Positions 41,776 to 50,689 of a DNA stretch of 64,000 nucleotides are shown here, piece by piece. A program made the translations under genes and the position numbers. Positions within the stretch are counted from its first letter, which is position 1. Each line of letters begins with the position of its first letter. Source of the stretch: Anaerocolumna sedimenticola (GTDB lineage: Bacteria > Bacillota > Clostridia > Lachnospirales > Lachnospiraceae); contig NZ_CP048000.1 of assembly GCF_009931695.1 (NCBI RefSeq), positions 5,350,501 through 5,414,500 on the forward strand, given 5' to 3'. The notes under the pieces were generated by a model, which was not told where the DNA came from, made no database searches, and saw only the letters and a program-made list of their open reading frames with translations.

Positions 41776-42462
41776 ATGTTTCAATTTGATAAAAATATTG
41801 AAAATTCAAATTCGGGAGTTAAGATGGGGTTTCTAATTATGTCCAGGGTTTCTTCCGCTAACCCGTATAAAGAAGAGGAAACGGCCGAATTTATCTCTGT
41901 GTTACGAAATAAATTCGGCCGGCTTGATAGAAAAGAACTCAAAAAACTTAATCCCATTGGGACCTACGCAGCTTATTATAAAAAGTTCGGATATAGCTAC
42001 CCGGTACTTGCACAATTAGAATCCGTAGTGCAGGGAAAAAAATCACTGGATGCCGAATCCGCCTTGTTACAGGTTATGTTCATTTCGGAACTGGATAGTA
42101 TGCTCCTGACTGCAGGCCACGATCTGGCAGAATTACAGCTGCCCTTACTATTAAAGTCAGCCACCGGCGCGGAATCCTATCAGTCCATCTCCGGAAAAGA
42201 AGTAAAGACCGTAAATGGAGATCTGATGCTTTGTGACAGCATCGGTACGATATCAAGTATTTTAAGAGGTCCGGATTACAGAAGCCGTATTACGGCATCT
42301 ACATCCGACGTTCTTTTCTCCACTTATGCACCACCCGGCATTGACGAATCTTATATCAAAGCTCATCTGGAAAAGTTAGAAAGCAGAATAAAGGCTTTAT
42401 CACCCTCCGCAACAACCAAATTACTGCAGGTGTTTATTACTTCAAATATTCCTACTGGGTAA
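41776..42462 (+). CDS. B3/B4 domain protein (PheT-like editing domain)
   Basis: 228 residues lacking synthetase catalytic parts but matching the stand-alone B3/B4 domain found in the beta subunit of phenylalanyl-tRNA synthetase. Segments LNPIGTYAAYYKKFGYSYPV, ESALLQVMFISELDSMLLTA and a GPDYRSRITAST region fit. Free-standing forms may hydrolyse mischarged aminoacyl-tRNA, though this is not proven for this group. An AAAGGAG site precedes the ATG. It follows the EamA gene by 60 bases and may share its transcript. Confidence 0.8.
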   Translation: MFQFDKNIENSNSGVKMGFLIMSRVSSANPYKEEETAEFISVLRNKFGRLDRKELKKLNPIGTYAAYYKKFGYSYPVLAQLESVVQGKKSLDAESALLQVMFISELDSMLLTAGHDLAELQLPLLLKSATGAESYQSISGKEVKTVNGDLMLCDSIGTISSILRGPDYRSRITASTSDVLFSTYAPPGIDESYIKAHLEKLESRIKALSPSATTKLLQVFITSNIPTG

Positions 42463-42491
42463 CACCGCTGTTTTTAATCTCTTTACTTGTA

Positions 42492-42980
42492 TCAACTAAT
42501 TGCCAATTTATGAAGAGCCTCACCTTTCAGGCGGTAGATTCTCCATCCGCTCCAGTGGATGGCTCCGATACTTTCATAAAACTGTATGGAGGGTTCGTTC
42601 CAGTCCAGGCAAGTCCATTCCATTCCCCAACAATCTCGCTTAACTGCTAATTCGGCCAGATATGCTAATGTTATTTTTCCAAAACCATTTCCTCTGAATT
42701 CAGGCTTAATATAAAGGTCCTCCAGATAAAGTCCTGGTTTTCCAATAAATGTGGAAAAGTTGTAAAAATACATAGCATACCCTATGGGAATACCGTCATA
42801 TTCGGCTATGAGCACTTCTGCTGCTTTACGGGCAAATATGGATTCCCTTAATATTTCTTCCGTTGCTGTTACATACTCTGACATTTTTTCATATGCAGCC
42901 AATTCTTTAATTAAAGATAAAATAAGGCCTGTATCTTTCTCTTCTGCAAATCTAAGCTTAAATCTTTCCGTATTTTTCAT
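42492..42980 (-). CDS. GNAT acetyltransferase, polyamine (SAT)-like
   Basis: 162 residues with the GNAT acetyl-CoA signature EFRGNGFGKITLAYLAELAV and an N-terminal RFAEEKDTGLILSLIKELAA typical of the diamine/spermidine acetyltransferase group. The IPIGYAMYFYNFSTFIGKPG and LYLEDLYIKPEFRGNG segments support this. Substrate identity is inferred from family resemblance only. It is convergent with the B3/B4 gene. Confidence 0.85.
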   Translation of the reverse strand: MKNTERFKLRFAEEKDTGLILSLIKELAAYEKMSEYVTATEEILRESIFARKAAEVLIAEYDGIPIGYAMYFYNFSTFIGKPGLYLEDLYIKPEFRGNGFGKITLAYLAELAVKRDCWGMEWTCLDWNEPSIQFYESIGAIHWSGWRIYRLKGEALHKLAIS

Positions 42981-43045
42981 TGAATTTTCTCCTCGTATGT
43001 TTTTATGTGTTTCTTTTGTATTTCTTGTATAGTTCTTAAGTAGTT

Positions 43046-44419
43046 TTATATTATTTTGCTTTTATATCCATTTACTTTTTCTATTTCTCCTTTTATCAGT
43101 TTTTCTATTTCTTCTTTAATCAGTTTTACTGCTCTTAATAAATCATCGTCTTCACAGTTACATACACAGAGGCGGATTCCCTCCGAAACAGGAAAACCGT
43201 CCAGGAAGCTGCTCTTTATACTATTTAACAAAATATTCTGTTTTGACAGCCTGTTTACTATCTTCTCTGTTATGTTACTTGGGGTTTGGATAAAAGCATA
43301 AATACCTGTAGGTGGTATATGGTATATTATATTATCCTGAAAGGTAAGTTCGCAAGCCTTTCTTAAGACATCCATCTTGTGTTTGTAAAACTTTTTGGTC
43401 CGTACCACATGGGATTTATACATACTGCTTTTCAAATATATTTCCAGGGCACCCTGGGTCAGGACCGGTGTATTTAAATCTATACTCTGTTTATAAATCG
43501 TAAACTCTTTCTTAAGTGGGTCAGGTATAATTGCCATTCCAAGTCGCAGCCCCGGCAGCAAAGTTTTGGAAAAACTCCGAATATAAATGATTCGCTCCTT
43601 TTCCCCCATGGCATACAGGGAATCTGCCCGTTCCTTAAGTTCTAAATCCGCCAGATAATCGTCCTCTGTAATATAAACCCCATACTTTCCGGCAAGCCGT
43701 AAGATTTCCCGTTTTTGTTTCTCATTATAACTATAACCTGTGGGATTTTGAAATCTCGGCATGGTATAAAAAAACTTTATATCTCCTGCTTTAAAAACCT
43801 CTTCCAATTCCTTAATATCAATCCCCTGTTCTGTCCTTCATACGCCTATAACAGGTATTTTATTGCAATTCAGCGCCTTTAGCATAACGGAATAAGTGGG
43901 CTGTTCCACAACTACCTTAGTACCGCTTCCGGGAAAAGGCATGGCAGCCAGAATATATAAAGCCTGCTGAGCACCGTTCGTAATATAAATATCCTGTTCT
44001 TTTGCAAATATCTGAAAATTCATCAAATACCTGACCAGAGCAGCCCTTAATTCCTCCATTCCCATAGGATTGGCATATTCTAAAAGCTTATTTTTATATA
44101 TGGAAATAGATTTCTCCATACAATGGTAAAAGTCCTTATAAGGATTAATACTATCCGGCGGTCTGACCGTACTTAAATCGATCACATCCATATTCTTTTT
44201 ATTCCTGACCAGGGATTTTACCACGTAATAACCGCTTTTAGGAACCGAATAAATAAGATGTTCCTCCTCTAAAAGTTTATAGGCTTTGATTACGGTGTCT
44301 GAATTATAACCGGACTCTTTCACATAGGATAAAATGGACGGCAGTTTATCACCGGGCTTATACTTACCCTCATGTATTCTGTCCCTGATAGCATCGGCTG
44401 CATTATTATATTTATACAT
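43046..44419 (-). pseudogene. MocR-family regulator interrupted by one in-frame TGA
   Basis: Two open pieces in the same frame make one protein of 456 codons. The N-terminal GntR helix-turn-helix has KYKPGDKLPSILSYVKESGY, and the aminotransferase domain has the PLP Lys in YIRSFSKTLLPGLRLGMAI. A TGA at 43840-43838 separates KIPVIGV from RTEQGIDIKELEEVFKAG, and nothing else is missing. It could be a recent loss, a read-through codon or a base error. It is divergent from the LysA-like decarboxylase, its probable target. Confidence 0.87.
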
Positions 44420-44524
44420 AAATCCTTTCCTCCCCTGTATTCCGTCTCAACTGTACCGGTATAGTTGTTAAATTCAATTCTTGTATTTTCAGTCCTGTTT
44501 TATTAGGATTACTATAACACAAAA

Positions 44525-44630
44525 TACAGGTAATTGCGAAACTATTTCGTTTTATGAATATACCATACAATTCATATGAATTTTACAGCTTCAGCTGCCT
44601 TTTGGGCATTTTACTTCACAATTACCTGTA
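44525..44630. repeat. Short palindromic repeat element, copy A (106 bp)
   Basis: Perfect 12-bp terminal inverted repeats TACAGGTAATTG and CAATTACCTGTA bound the element. The left part (GGTAATTGCGAAACTAT) and the interior (ACCATACAATT, AGCTTCAGCTGCC, TGGGCA) match the element at 48201-48345. It lies in the divergent gap between the MocR and LysA-like genes. Confidence 0.75.
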
Positions 44631-44657
44631 GCACATAATTAAAAGGAGAGAATTATT

Positions 44658-45911
44658 ATGAAAAATTTTCCGCTGAGTTTTAATGATTTAAAACAGGTTA
44701 CGGCAGAATACCCGACACCCTTTTACCTCTATGATGAGAAAGCCATTCGCGAAAATATACGCCGTTTATATAAGGCATTTTCCTGGAACAAAGGCTTCCG
44801 TGAATATTTTGCGGTTAAATCCACCCCCAACCCCCACATACTTCAATTATTCAAGGAAGAACACTGCGGTGTGGACTGTGCCTCTGAGACAGAATTGATT
44901 TTAGCAGATTCCTGTTCTTTTCATGGGGAGGAAATCATGTTTTCCTCCAATGTTACTTCCGAAAGAGAATTCATGAAAGCCAAAAGTTTGAATGCCATAA
45001 TCAATCTGGACGACATCTCCCATATAGATTATTTACAAAAATGCACAGGTATTCCCGAACTGATCTGCTTCCGCTTAAATCCCGGAGGGACGATTTCTTA
45101 CCAGGATAAAATCATCTTAAATTATGACGATTATAAGTTCGGGTTTACAAAAGAACAGTTAATAGAAGGAATTCATTATTTAAAAAGGACAGGAGTCAGC
45201 CGTTACGGCTTACATTCCCAGTTCGGCTGTCATAGAACAGAAGCGGACTATTTCGGGGAGAATGCCCGTTTATTATTTCAAAACGCAGTTGATATTTACA
45301 AAGAAACCGGTCTTAAACCTCAATTTATTAATTTGGCCGGGGGCTTAGGCATCCCCTACAAAGAAAATTCGGAAAGTGCGGATATTAATGACATAAGCCT
45401 TTCCATAAAAAAGGCCTATAATGAAGTACTGGGGGCAGCCGGTCTCACACCGGTTTCTTTATATCTTGAATTTGGTATTTTTATGACCGGCCCTTATGGG
45501 TACTTTGTCTCCTCCGTCCTTCATGTTAAAAAGAATAATAAGATTTTTCTGGGTCTGGATGCTTCCACCAACAGTTTTATGAGTCCCTCCAGATATACGG
45601 ATTATCATCATATCACCGTTGCCGGTAAAGAAAACGAAACAGGTAACTGTATTTATGACATTACCGGAGCCTTATGTGAAAACCGGGACCGCTTTGCCGC
45701 GGGCAGAAACCTGCCTCATGCAGAAGCAGGTGATATTCTGATTTTTCACGATGCGGGGGCTTATACCTATTCCCATGCCAATAATTTTAACGGAAGACTC
45801 CGTCCTGCCGAACTTCTCCTTTGCCAGGATGGTTCCATTAAGCTTATAAGGCGGGCTGAAACCCCGGAGGATTATTTTGCAACTCTGAATTACCGGATAA
45901 AGTATAAATAA
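44658..45911 (+). CDS. Diaminopimelate decarboxylase-like PLP enzyme (LysA family)
   Basis: 417 residues of the fold III PLP decarboxylase family. YFAVKSTPNPHIL carries the PLP lysine, HSQFGCH the His region, NLAGGLGIPY the phosphate-binding Gly loop, and GALCENRDRF the catalytic Cys from the partner subunit. DAGAYTYSHANNFNGR closes the site. LysA itself makes lysine from meso-diaminopimelate. A divergent, damaged MocR regulator suggests this copy belongs to an accessory pathway and need not be the main lysA. An AAAAGGAGAG site precedes the ATG. Confidence 0.82.
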   Translation: MKNFPLSFNDLKQVTAEYPTPFYLYDEKAIRENIRRLYKAFSWNKGFREYFAVKSTPNPHILQLFKEEHCGVDCASETELILADSCSFHGEEIMFSSNVTSEREFMKAKSLNAIINLDDISHIDYLQKCTGIPELICFRLNPGGTISYQDKIILNYDDYKFGFTKEQLIEGIHYLKRTGVSRYGLHSQFGCHRTEADYFGENARLLFQNAVDIYKETGLKPQFINLAGGLGIPYKENSESADINDISLSIKKAYNEVLGAAGLTPVSLYLEFGIFMTGPYGYFVSSVLHVKKNNKIFLGLDASTNSFMSPSRYTDYHHITVAGKENETGNCIYDITGALCENRDRFAAGRNLPHAEAGDILIFHDAGAYTYSHANNFNGRLRPAELLLCQDGSIKLIRRAETPEDYFATLNYRIKYK

Positions 45912-45934
45912 ACAGAATAAAACGATAGCTCTCC

Positions 45935-46222
45935 TTATACCTGAATTATTTCCCGCCGGGTCTCAATAATTTCACCCTCCGTATTACCCTCAATAAAATT
46001 GATTACATGATCCAGTATACTGTCTGCCTGGGAAGTTTCTCCGGAGGTACAGGTTAGCCCTAATACCGTTATTTGATGAATATCCTGCTCATCAACCTCC
46101 GCTATGGATACATTAAATTTGTTTTTTACTTTTGCACATAAACTTTTAACCACCATACGTTTTTCCTTTAAGGAATGTACCCAGGGGGTGTGGATTTTTA
46201 TTATTAAAGTTCCGATTATCAT
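45935..46222 (-). CDS. DUF503 (YlxP-like) protein
   Basis: 95 residues with IGTLIIKIHTPWVHSLKEKR and the KNKFNVSIAEVDEQDIHQ segment, the hallmark of DUF503. In many Firmicutes a DUF503 gene sits by infB/rbfA and may be linked to ribosome assembly. Here it follows the SagB-type gene by one base, so this copy may be a paralog. It is convergent with the LysA-like gene. Confidence 0.85.
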   Translation of the reverse strand: MIIGTLIIKIHTPWVHSLKEKRMVVKSLCAKVKNKFNVSIAEVDEQDIHQITVLGLTCTSGETSQADSILDHVINFIEGNTEGEIIETRREIIQV

Positions 46223-46223
46223 G

Positions 46224-47012
46224 TTACTCTTCCTTTTTAGCTACCTTACCAACGGATGCCGCATAGACTACAAATTCATTATCTTCCGCACTGGAAGGGT
46301 CTGAATTAAGACCTAATAATTCGTCAGCCAAAGCCTGCTCATAAGCTCCGATGCCGCAGGCTCCGCATCCGATGGACTCACTGGCAAAATATAGATTCTG
46401 GCACAGATGCCCGGCATCAACCAAAACATATTTCTGTGCATTTACAGTATAACGCCATTCACTGCGGTACGGGATTACGGTCCAAACAAAACTAACGGCT
46501 GCAGTAGCAAAAAAAATCTGTCCGCAAAAGGCTTCGCTAACCTTTTCGGTTTGATTTTCTATGGCGCCCAAATACTCCAGTTTATGTTCCAGGGGTAAAT
46601 AATGATATAATCCCTGTTCCAATTCTTCCACCCGGTTAACAAAGAGATATGTTTCAAACGGATGTCTTGCACCGGCGGAAGGAACGGTACGAAAGGTTGC
46701 TTTTCTCTCCCTTCCAACTACCTGTTTTACTCCCTGTGTCGCCCAAAGAAGAAAAGCTAGTTCCGCTAAAGTAAGAAATTCCTCCGTATATTTGCGTTTA
46801 CTGGTTCTGGTATTAAGGATGTTTAAAAAATGATTGTTCTTTATTACGGAATCAAAATCTTTAGTTAAGGATATCAATTTATTACTTACACTCGCTTTAT
46901 TTAATGGCGGCTGGGGTAACCTCAAGTCCTGGTCGCTGGTATACTCTTCGCTCTGGGCTTTCATTATTTCTCTTAATTCCGTAATCATTGTATTTATTTC
47001 ATCTTTGTTCAT
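46224..47012 (-). CDS. SagB/ThcOx-type nitroreductase-fold oxidoreductase
   Basis: 262 residues of the FMN nitroreductase fold, SagB/ThcOx group. Key pieces are RTSKRKYTEEFLTLAELAFL, the ATFRTVPSAGARHPFETYLF stretch around the FMN site, and VDAGHLCQNLYFASESIGCG near the C-terminus. SagB-type enzymes oxidise azolines in peptide natural products, but many stand-alone homologs have other unknown roles. No cyclodehydratase or precursor peptide is seen nearby, so a peptide pathway is not supported here. Confidence 0.85.
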   Translation of the reverse strand: MNKDEINTMITELREIMKAQSEEYTSDQDLRLPQPPLNKASVSNKLISLTKDFDSVIKNNHFLNILNTRTSKRKYTEEFLTLAELAFLLWATQGVKQVVGRERKATFRTVPSAGARHPFETYLFVNRVEELEQGLYHYLPLEHKLEYLGAIENQTEKVSEAFCGQIFFATAAVSFVWTVIPYRSEWRYTVNAQKYVLVDAGHLCQNLYFASESIGCGACGIGAYEQALADELLGLNSDPSSAEDNEFVVYAASVGKVAKKEE

Positions 47013-47276
47013 AGTTCATCTCCTCTTATTAAGAGAATTTATTAACTTATCCTCGTTAGTTATTATCCTCTTACTGTATTATCTTATTGTTATTAACTCC
47101 TTATTAATATTTACCCTTGTGCTTGCGAACTAAGATAGACCTGCTTATACCAAGACTTGTTACTATACTTTGATAATTTATTTAGAACCGGTTGTAAAAT
47201 ACTACATATAAATTATAAACCTTTACCATTTGGATATTCATTTATGATAATAAAAATCAAACCCTATGGCCTAAAT

Positions 47277-48170
47277 TTATCTTGGCAATAAATTCTGGAG
47301 TTTTTCACCGGTTATCTTCTCACTTAAGATAAATAATTTCCTGGCTGCCTTTTTACTTTTCGCTGCTTTAGAGGTATTTGTCATCCAGCAGCGATAAAAA
47401 TATTTCCCGGTAGCATGTTCTACATCCGGGCTGGTAGCAAGATATACCGCCGTACTGGCCCCCATTTCAGGAGTCAGAAAGTACGGTTTTAAAAGCTTCA
47501 CGATTGTTTTACCAAACCCCGTGTCCCTGTTAATACCCATCGAAGTTGCAACTGCACCGGGATGGCAGCAATTAACCGTAATACCTCTCCCCCTTAATCG
47601 CTCTGCCAATTCTCTTGCAAATAAAATATTGGCAAGCTTTGATTGGCTATAAGCGGTGATTACATTAAAACCGTGTTTTAAGTTATAGTTATTAAAATGA
47701 ATCTTACCGATTTTATGGGCTCCTGACGATACCACTACAATCCTGCTGCCGGGTTTCATTTTATCCAACAGGCGCAGCGTTAACAGAAAATGCCCTATAT
47801 GGTTTACACCAAACTGTTCTTCCAAACCATCTTCTGTTTCCCGTCTTTCTAAAGAAATAACACCTGCATTATTTACCAGCACATCCAACCTGTCATAGTA
47901 TACCTTAAATTCCTCCGTAAACCGCCGTATATCCTGCATACTTCCGAGATTACATAACATTAGCTTTAAGTCACGGTCTTTTTCGCTCTGAAGTTCACTT
48001 AGAGCTGTTTCCCCACGTTCCCTGCTCCTGCATAACATAACTACCTGAAACCCCTGATCAGCAAGGGCTGCAGCGGTAGCTTTACCCATTCCGGAATTGG
48101 CTCCTGTCACAAGAGCTATTTTCTTTTTTACTTCCTGATCCGGATTTGACTTTTTCGTTGCCTCCTCCAT
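47277..48170 (-). CDS. Short-chain dehydrogenase/reductase (retinol dehydrogenase-like)
   Basis: 297 residues from the ATG at 48170 (AAAGGAG 6 bases away). The Rossmann motif TGANSGMGKATAAALADQGF binds NAD(P), with NNAG later, Ser in VVVSSGAHKIG and the YSQSK catalytic Tyr/Lys. The C-terminal extension past 250 is usual in retinol dehydrogenase-like members. The substrate is unknown. An open frame continues upstream into the repeat element at 48201 but has no start signal there. Confidence 0.88.
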   Translation of the reverse strand: MEEATKKSNPDQEVKKKIALVTGANSGMGKATAAALADQGFQVVMLCRSRERGETALSELQSEKDRDLKLMLCNLGSMQDIRRFTEEFKVYYDRLDVLVNNAGVISLERRETEDGLEEQFGVNHIGHFLLTLRLLDKMKPGSRIVVVSSGAHKIGKIHFNNYNLKHGFNVITAYSQSKLANILFARELAERLRGRGITVNCCHPGAVATSMGINRDTGFGKTIVKLLKPYFLTPEMGASTAVYLATSPDVEHATGKYFYRCWMTNTSKAAKSKKAARKLFILSEKITGEKLQNLLPR

Positions 48171-48200
48171 ACCTGCTCCTTTCTTTTTAAATCTTAATCT

Positions 48201-48345
48201 AGGTAATTGCGAAACTATATGGTTTTTCGAATGTACCATACAATTGATACGAATTTCAGAGCTTCAGATGCCCTCTGGGCAAGATTCAGCTCTGAAATTG
48301 TATTAATTGCATGGTACATAGATACAATATTGGAGTTTCGCAATT
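48201..48345. repeat. Extended palindromic repeat element, copy B
   Basis: Nested inverted repeats fold almost the whole unit. AATTGCGAAACT (48205-48216) pairs with AGTTTCGCAATT (48334-48345). GTACCATACAATTGATAC pairs with GTATTAATTGCATGGTAC at 16 of 18. AATTTCAGAGCT (48252-48263) pairs with AGCTCTGAAATT (48288-48299). It codes no protein and is shared in part with 44525-44630. It fits a palindromic MITE. Confidence 0.85.
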
Positions 48346-48364
48346 GCTTATAAATCTAGATCTT

Positions 48365-48817
48365 CTACAATTTTATACTCATACAGATACTATTACTGTC
48401 TCCGCTATATTGCCCATAATTTTCCATAATTTGAAATCCCAGTTTTTTATATAATGCTATTGCAGTCTTCTGTTTGTAACCGGTCTCCAATATCATTCTT
48501 TTATAACCCTTTTCCTTTGCCCTGTCTAATAATTGCTTTACTATATATGTACTATATCCGTGTCCTCTATATTCCTTGTTTACATATACTCTTTTTAATT
48601 CTACCGTATTCCCTTCGAATACCTTAAACCCGGCACAGGCAAATGGAACATCTTTTGTATATAAAAGTATGACATCGTGTATACCAGCCAATCCATTGTA
48701 TGCGGTATATTTCTTTTGTTCTTCCCCGTATAATTCATAAAACTCCTGCTCCACTTCATCTGATAGTATAGCAAAATCCGGATCCGAACCATCTGTAAAT
48801 TTTATAATGAATTCCAT
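48365..48817 (-). CDS. GNAT-family N-acetyltransferase
   Basis: 150 residues with the acetyl-CoA motif EYRGHGYSTYIVKQLLDRAK and a C-terminal ILETGYKQKTAIALYKKLGF segment typical of GNAT enzymes. The N-terminus (DPDFAILSDEVEQEFYELYG) resembles a subgroup of small-molecule acetyltransferases. The substrate is unknown. The gene is flanked by repeat elements on both sides, so it may be a self-contained unit. Confidence 0.85.
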   Translation of the reverse strand: MEFIIKFTDGSDPDFAILSDEVEQEFYELYGEEQKKYTAYNGLAGIHDVILLYTKDVPFACAGFKVFEGNTVELKRVYVNKEYRGHGYSTYIVKQLLDRAKEKGYKRMILETGYKQKTAIALYKKLGFQIMENYGQYSGDSNSICMSIKL

Positions 48818-48843
48818 AATTATCTCCTGTTTCTAAAAGGAAA

Positions 48844-48887
48844 GGAATAAGAATGTTTCAGACCTTTCTGAAGTAATTCTTATTCCT
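48844..48887 (-). terminator. Perfect-stem terminator
   Basis: GGAATAAGAATGTTTCAGA and TCTGAAGTAATTCTTATTCC pair with two mismatches around a short loop. It lies after the aldolase-like gene and its flanking MITE, and before the acetyltransferase, so it probably ends the aldolase transcript. Confidence 0.7.
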
Positions 48888-48898
48888 CATGTATATAG

Positions 48899-49040
48899 TA
48901 AATTATGTAACTATTCAGCTGTCTCGAGAAATTTTTTAGAATTTCGAGTTAGCCAGCACCAAAATAATCGTTTATGTTTGTTTCGTGTGTGCATAAACGT
49001 ATTCATACGCTGCATATTGACTGAATAGTCACCAAATTAT
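48899..49040. repeat. 126-bp MITE with IS66-type ends (with flanking duplications)
   Basis: The element at 48907-49032 starts GTAACTATTCAG and ends CTGAATAGTCAC, an inverted pair with one mismatch. Its first 12 bases equal the start of the IS66-family inverted repeat at 32248. Flanking 8-mers TAAATTAT (48899-48906) and CAAATTAT (49033-49040) match at 7 of 8, consistent with an IS66-type 8-bp duplication. The interior holds two hairpins (CTCGAGAAATT/AATTTCGAG and CGTTTATG/CATAAACG) and no gene. The right duplication overlaps the stop of the next gene. Confidence 0.78.
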
Positions 49041-50062
49041 TTTATTCCGCGCAAAAACTCACACAAAGCATCTACACTTTTTTGAGTTGTAGCCCAGGAA
49101 GTAACAAAACGTACTGCACTATGTGTTTCATCCACCTTCTTTTGGAGGGAGAAAATAAATTCTTTTTCTAATTTTCCTATAGCTTCATCCGGAAGTATGG
49201 GGAATAACTGGTTTGTTCCAACCGGAGCAAAGAAAGGATAACCATTTTCTTTTAGGGTATCAGCGATTTGCTCTGCCATACGATTGGCATGGGCTCCAAG
49301 TTCAAAAAACAGGTTAGTTTCAAATAAAGCTTCAAACTGAATTCCCACAACAAATCCTTTTGCCATTAAGGCACCTCTTTGTTTTATCAGATAGCGGAAA
49401 TCTTCCTTAAGTTCATCTTTGCAGATAATTAATGCCTCTCCAAGCAGTGCGCCGTTTTTGGTACCTCCGATGTAAAAAACATCCACCAGTTCAGCTATAT
49501 CTCTCAATTCCAGATCATTTTCCTTACTGGTTAATGCTGATCCCATACGAGCACCATCCATAAAAAGAATCAGTCCTTTTTCCTTACAGATATTATGCAG
49601 AGCAGATAATTCAGCCTTAGTATAGATAGTTCCAAGTTCCGTTGAATTGGAGATATATACCATTTTGGGCTGTACCATATGTTCGTCGGTGTGATGATCA
49701 AGAGCTGACTGAATTACGGCTGGTGTCAGTTTACCGTCAAAACAAGGCATGGCAACTACTTTATGACCGGTGGCTTCTATTGCTCCTGTCTCATGTACGT
49801 TAATATGACCTGTTTCTGCCGCTATTACACATTGAAAAGGACGTAAAAAGGAGGATATAACCAGAAGATTCGTCTGGGTCCCGCCGGGAATAAAATGAAT
49901 ATCTACATTGTCTTTATGAAGCAGCTTTTTAATGGCTTCTTTTGCTTTCGCCGTATGGATATCTTCCCCGTAACCTGCGTTTTGTTCCAGATTTGACTTC
50001 ATCAATAACTCTAATACAGCAGGATGTGCACCCTCGCTGTAATCATTCATAAAACTATACAT
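49037..50062 (-). CDS. Threonine aldolase-like PLP enzyme
   Basis: 341 residues from the ATG at 50062 (AAGGAAAAAAGAT upstream). Segments SEGAHPAVLELLMKSN, ETGHINVHETGAIEATGHKV and FYIGGTKNGALLGEAL, with the PLP Lys in the last, define the low-specificity threonine aldolase / beta-eliminating lyase family. FMDGARMGSAL holds the Asp that pairs with the PLP ring nitrogen. It likely cleaves L-threonine to glycine and acetaldehyde. Its 3' end abuts the IS66-type MITE. Confidence 0.9.
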   Translation of the reverse strand: MYSFMNDYSEGAHPAVLELLMKSNLEQNAGYGEDIHTAKAKEAIKKLLHKDNVDIHFIPGGTQTNLLVISSFLRPFQCVIAAETGHINVHETGAIEATGHKVVAMPCFDGKLTPAVIQSALDHHTDEHMVQPKMVYISNSTELGTIYTKAELSALHNICKEKGLILFMDGARMGSALTSKENDLELRDIAELVDVFYIGGTKNGALLGEALIICKDELKEDFRYLIKQRGALMAKGFVVGIQFEALFETNLFFELGAHANRMAEQIADTLKENGYPFFAPVGTNQLFPILPDEAIGKLEKEFIFSLQKKVDETHSAVRFVTSWATTQKSVDALCEFLRGIK

Positions 50063-50168
50063 ATCTTTTTTCCTTCTATGAAGCTTTTGCAAGATCTTGT
50101 GATTGTAGATCTTTTCCTAAAGTATGCAAAAGCTCCCTTTCTTCCTTTCTATCATTATTTCAATCCAG

Positions 50169-50207
50169 ATAATTGGGAAACAATATACTTGTTTCCCAAT
50201 TGCCTGT
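50169..50207. repeat. Hairpin related to the palindromic repeat family
   Basis: ATAATTGGGAAACAA pairs with TTGTTTCCCAATT around TATAC. The arm resembles the ends of the elements at 44525 and 48201 (GTAATTGCGAAACTA). It lies between the aldolase-like gene and the broken homocysteine methyltransferase gene and may act as terminator for the latter. Confidence 0.6.
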
Positions 50208-50676
50208 TATTTTATCCTTTTTGCCACTTCTTCCATATAAATATGGTCCGTTCCACAGCATCCGCCTAGAATTTTTAGATTATATTCCTGATGTAATTTT
50301 ATTATTCCATCAGCTAGTTCATTATAATCAGATATTATAATTTCACTGCCGCTCTCTAACTCTTCCGGTGCCATGGGTGATGCATTGGCCTGAATACCAC
50401 AAAACCTCTTAAACACCTCAGGTACCTGATTAAAAGAACAATTTAGGGCTTTATTTAAAATATTCGGATGTACACGGGATATCCATATTTTAACCCAATT
50501 TCTACATATTGGCTATATATTTTTTTAAGTACCGGCCTAATATCTTCCCTATAAATAAGTCCGGCCAGTGCTACCTGTTTGTCCGGATAAATATTATACT
50601 CATTTTTTAACCGTTCTCCGACAGCGCCCTCCATTAATATAACCTCATTATTTTCAAAGCATTCTTTAAAATTCAT
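50207..50676 (-). pseudogene. Homocysteine S-methyltransferase with large internal deletion
   Basis: The 5' piece (50455-50676) codes MNFKECFENNEVILMEGAVG and about 70 residues of the N-terminal half of a Met_synt/BHMT-type barrel. The 3' piece (50207 to about 50456) codes ALNCSFNQVPEVFKRFCGIQ and the zinc motif GGCCGTDHIY, in another frame. The two meet near 50455. Intact members have about 300 residues, so about half is lost, including one zinc-binding Cys region. The enzyme is certainly inactive. Confidence 0.8.
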
Positions 50677-50689
50677 ATCTTACTCACCC

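Noticed and set aside
46224..47012. RiPP (azole peptide) biosynthesis cluster suggested by the SagB-like gene
   Set aside because: No precursor peptide, cyclodehydratase or peptide exporter lies next to it; neighbours are DUF503 and an SDR.
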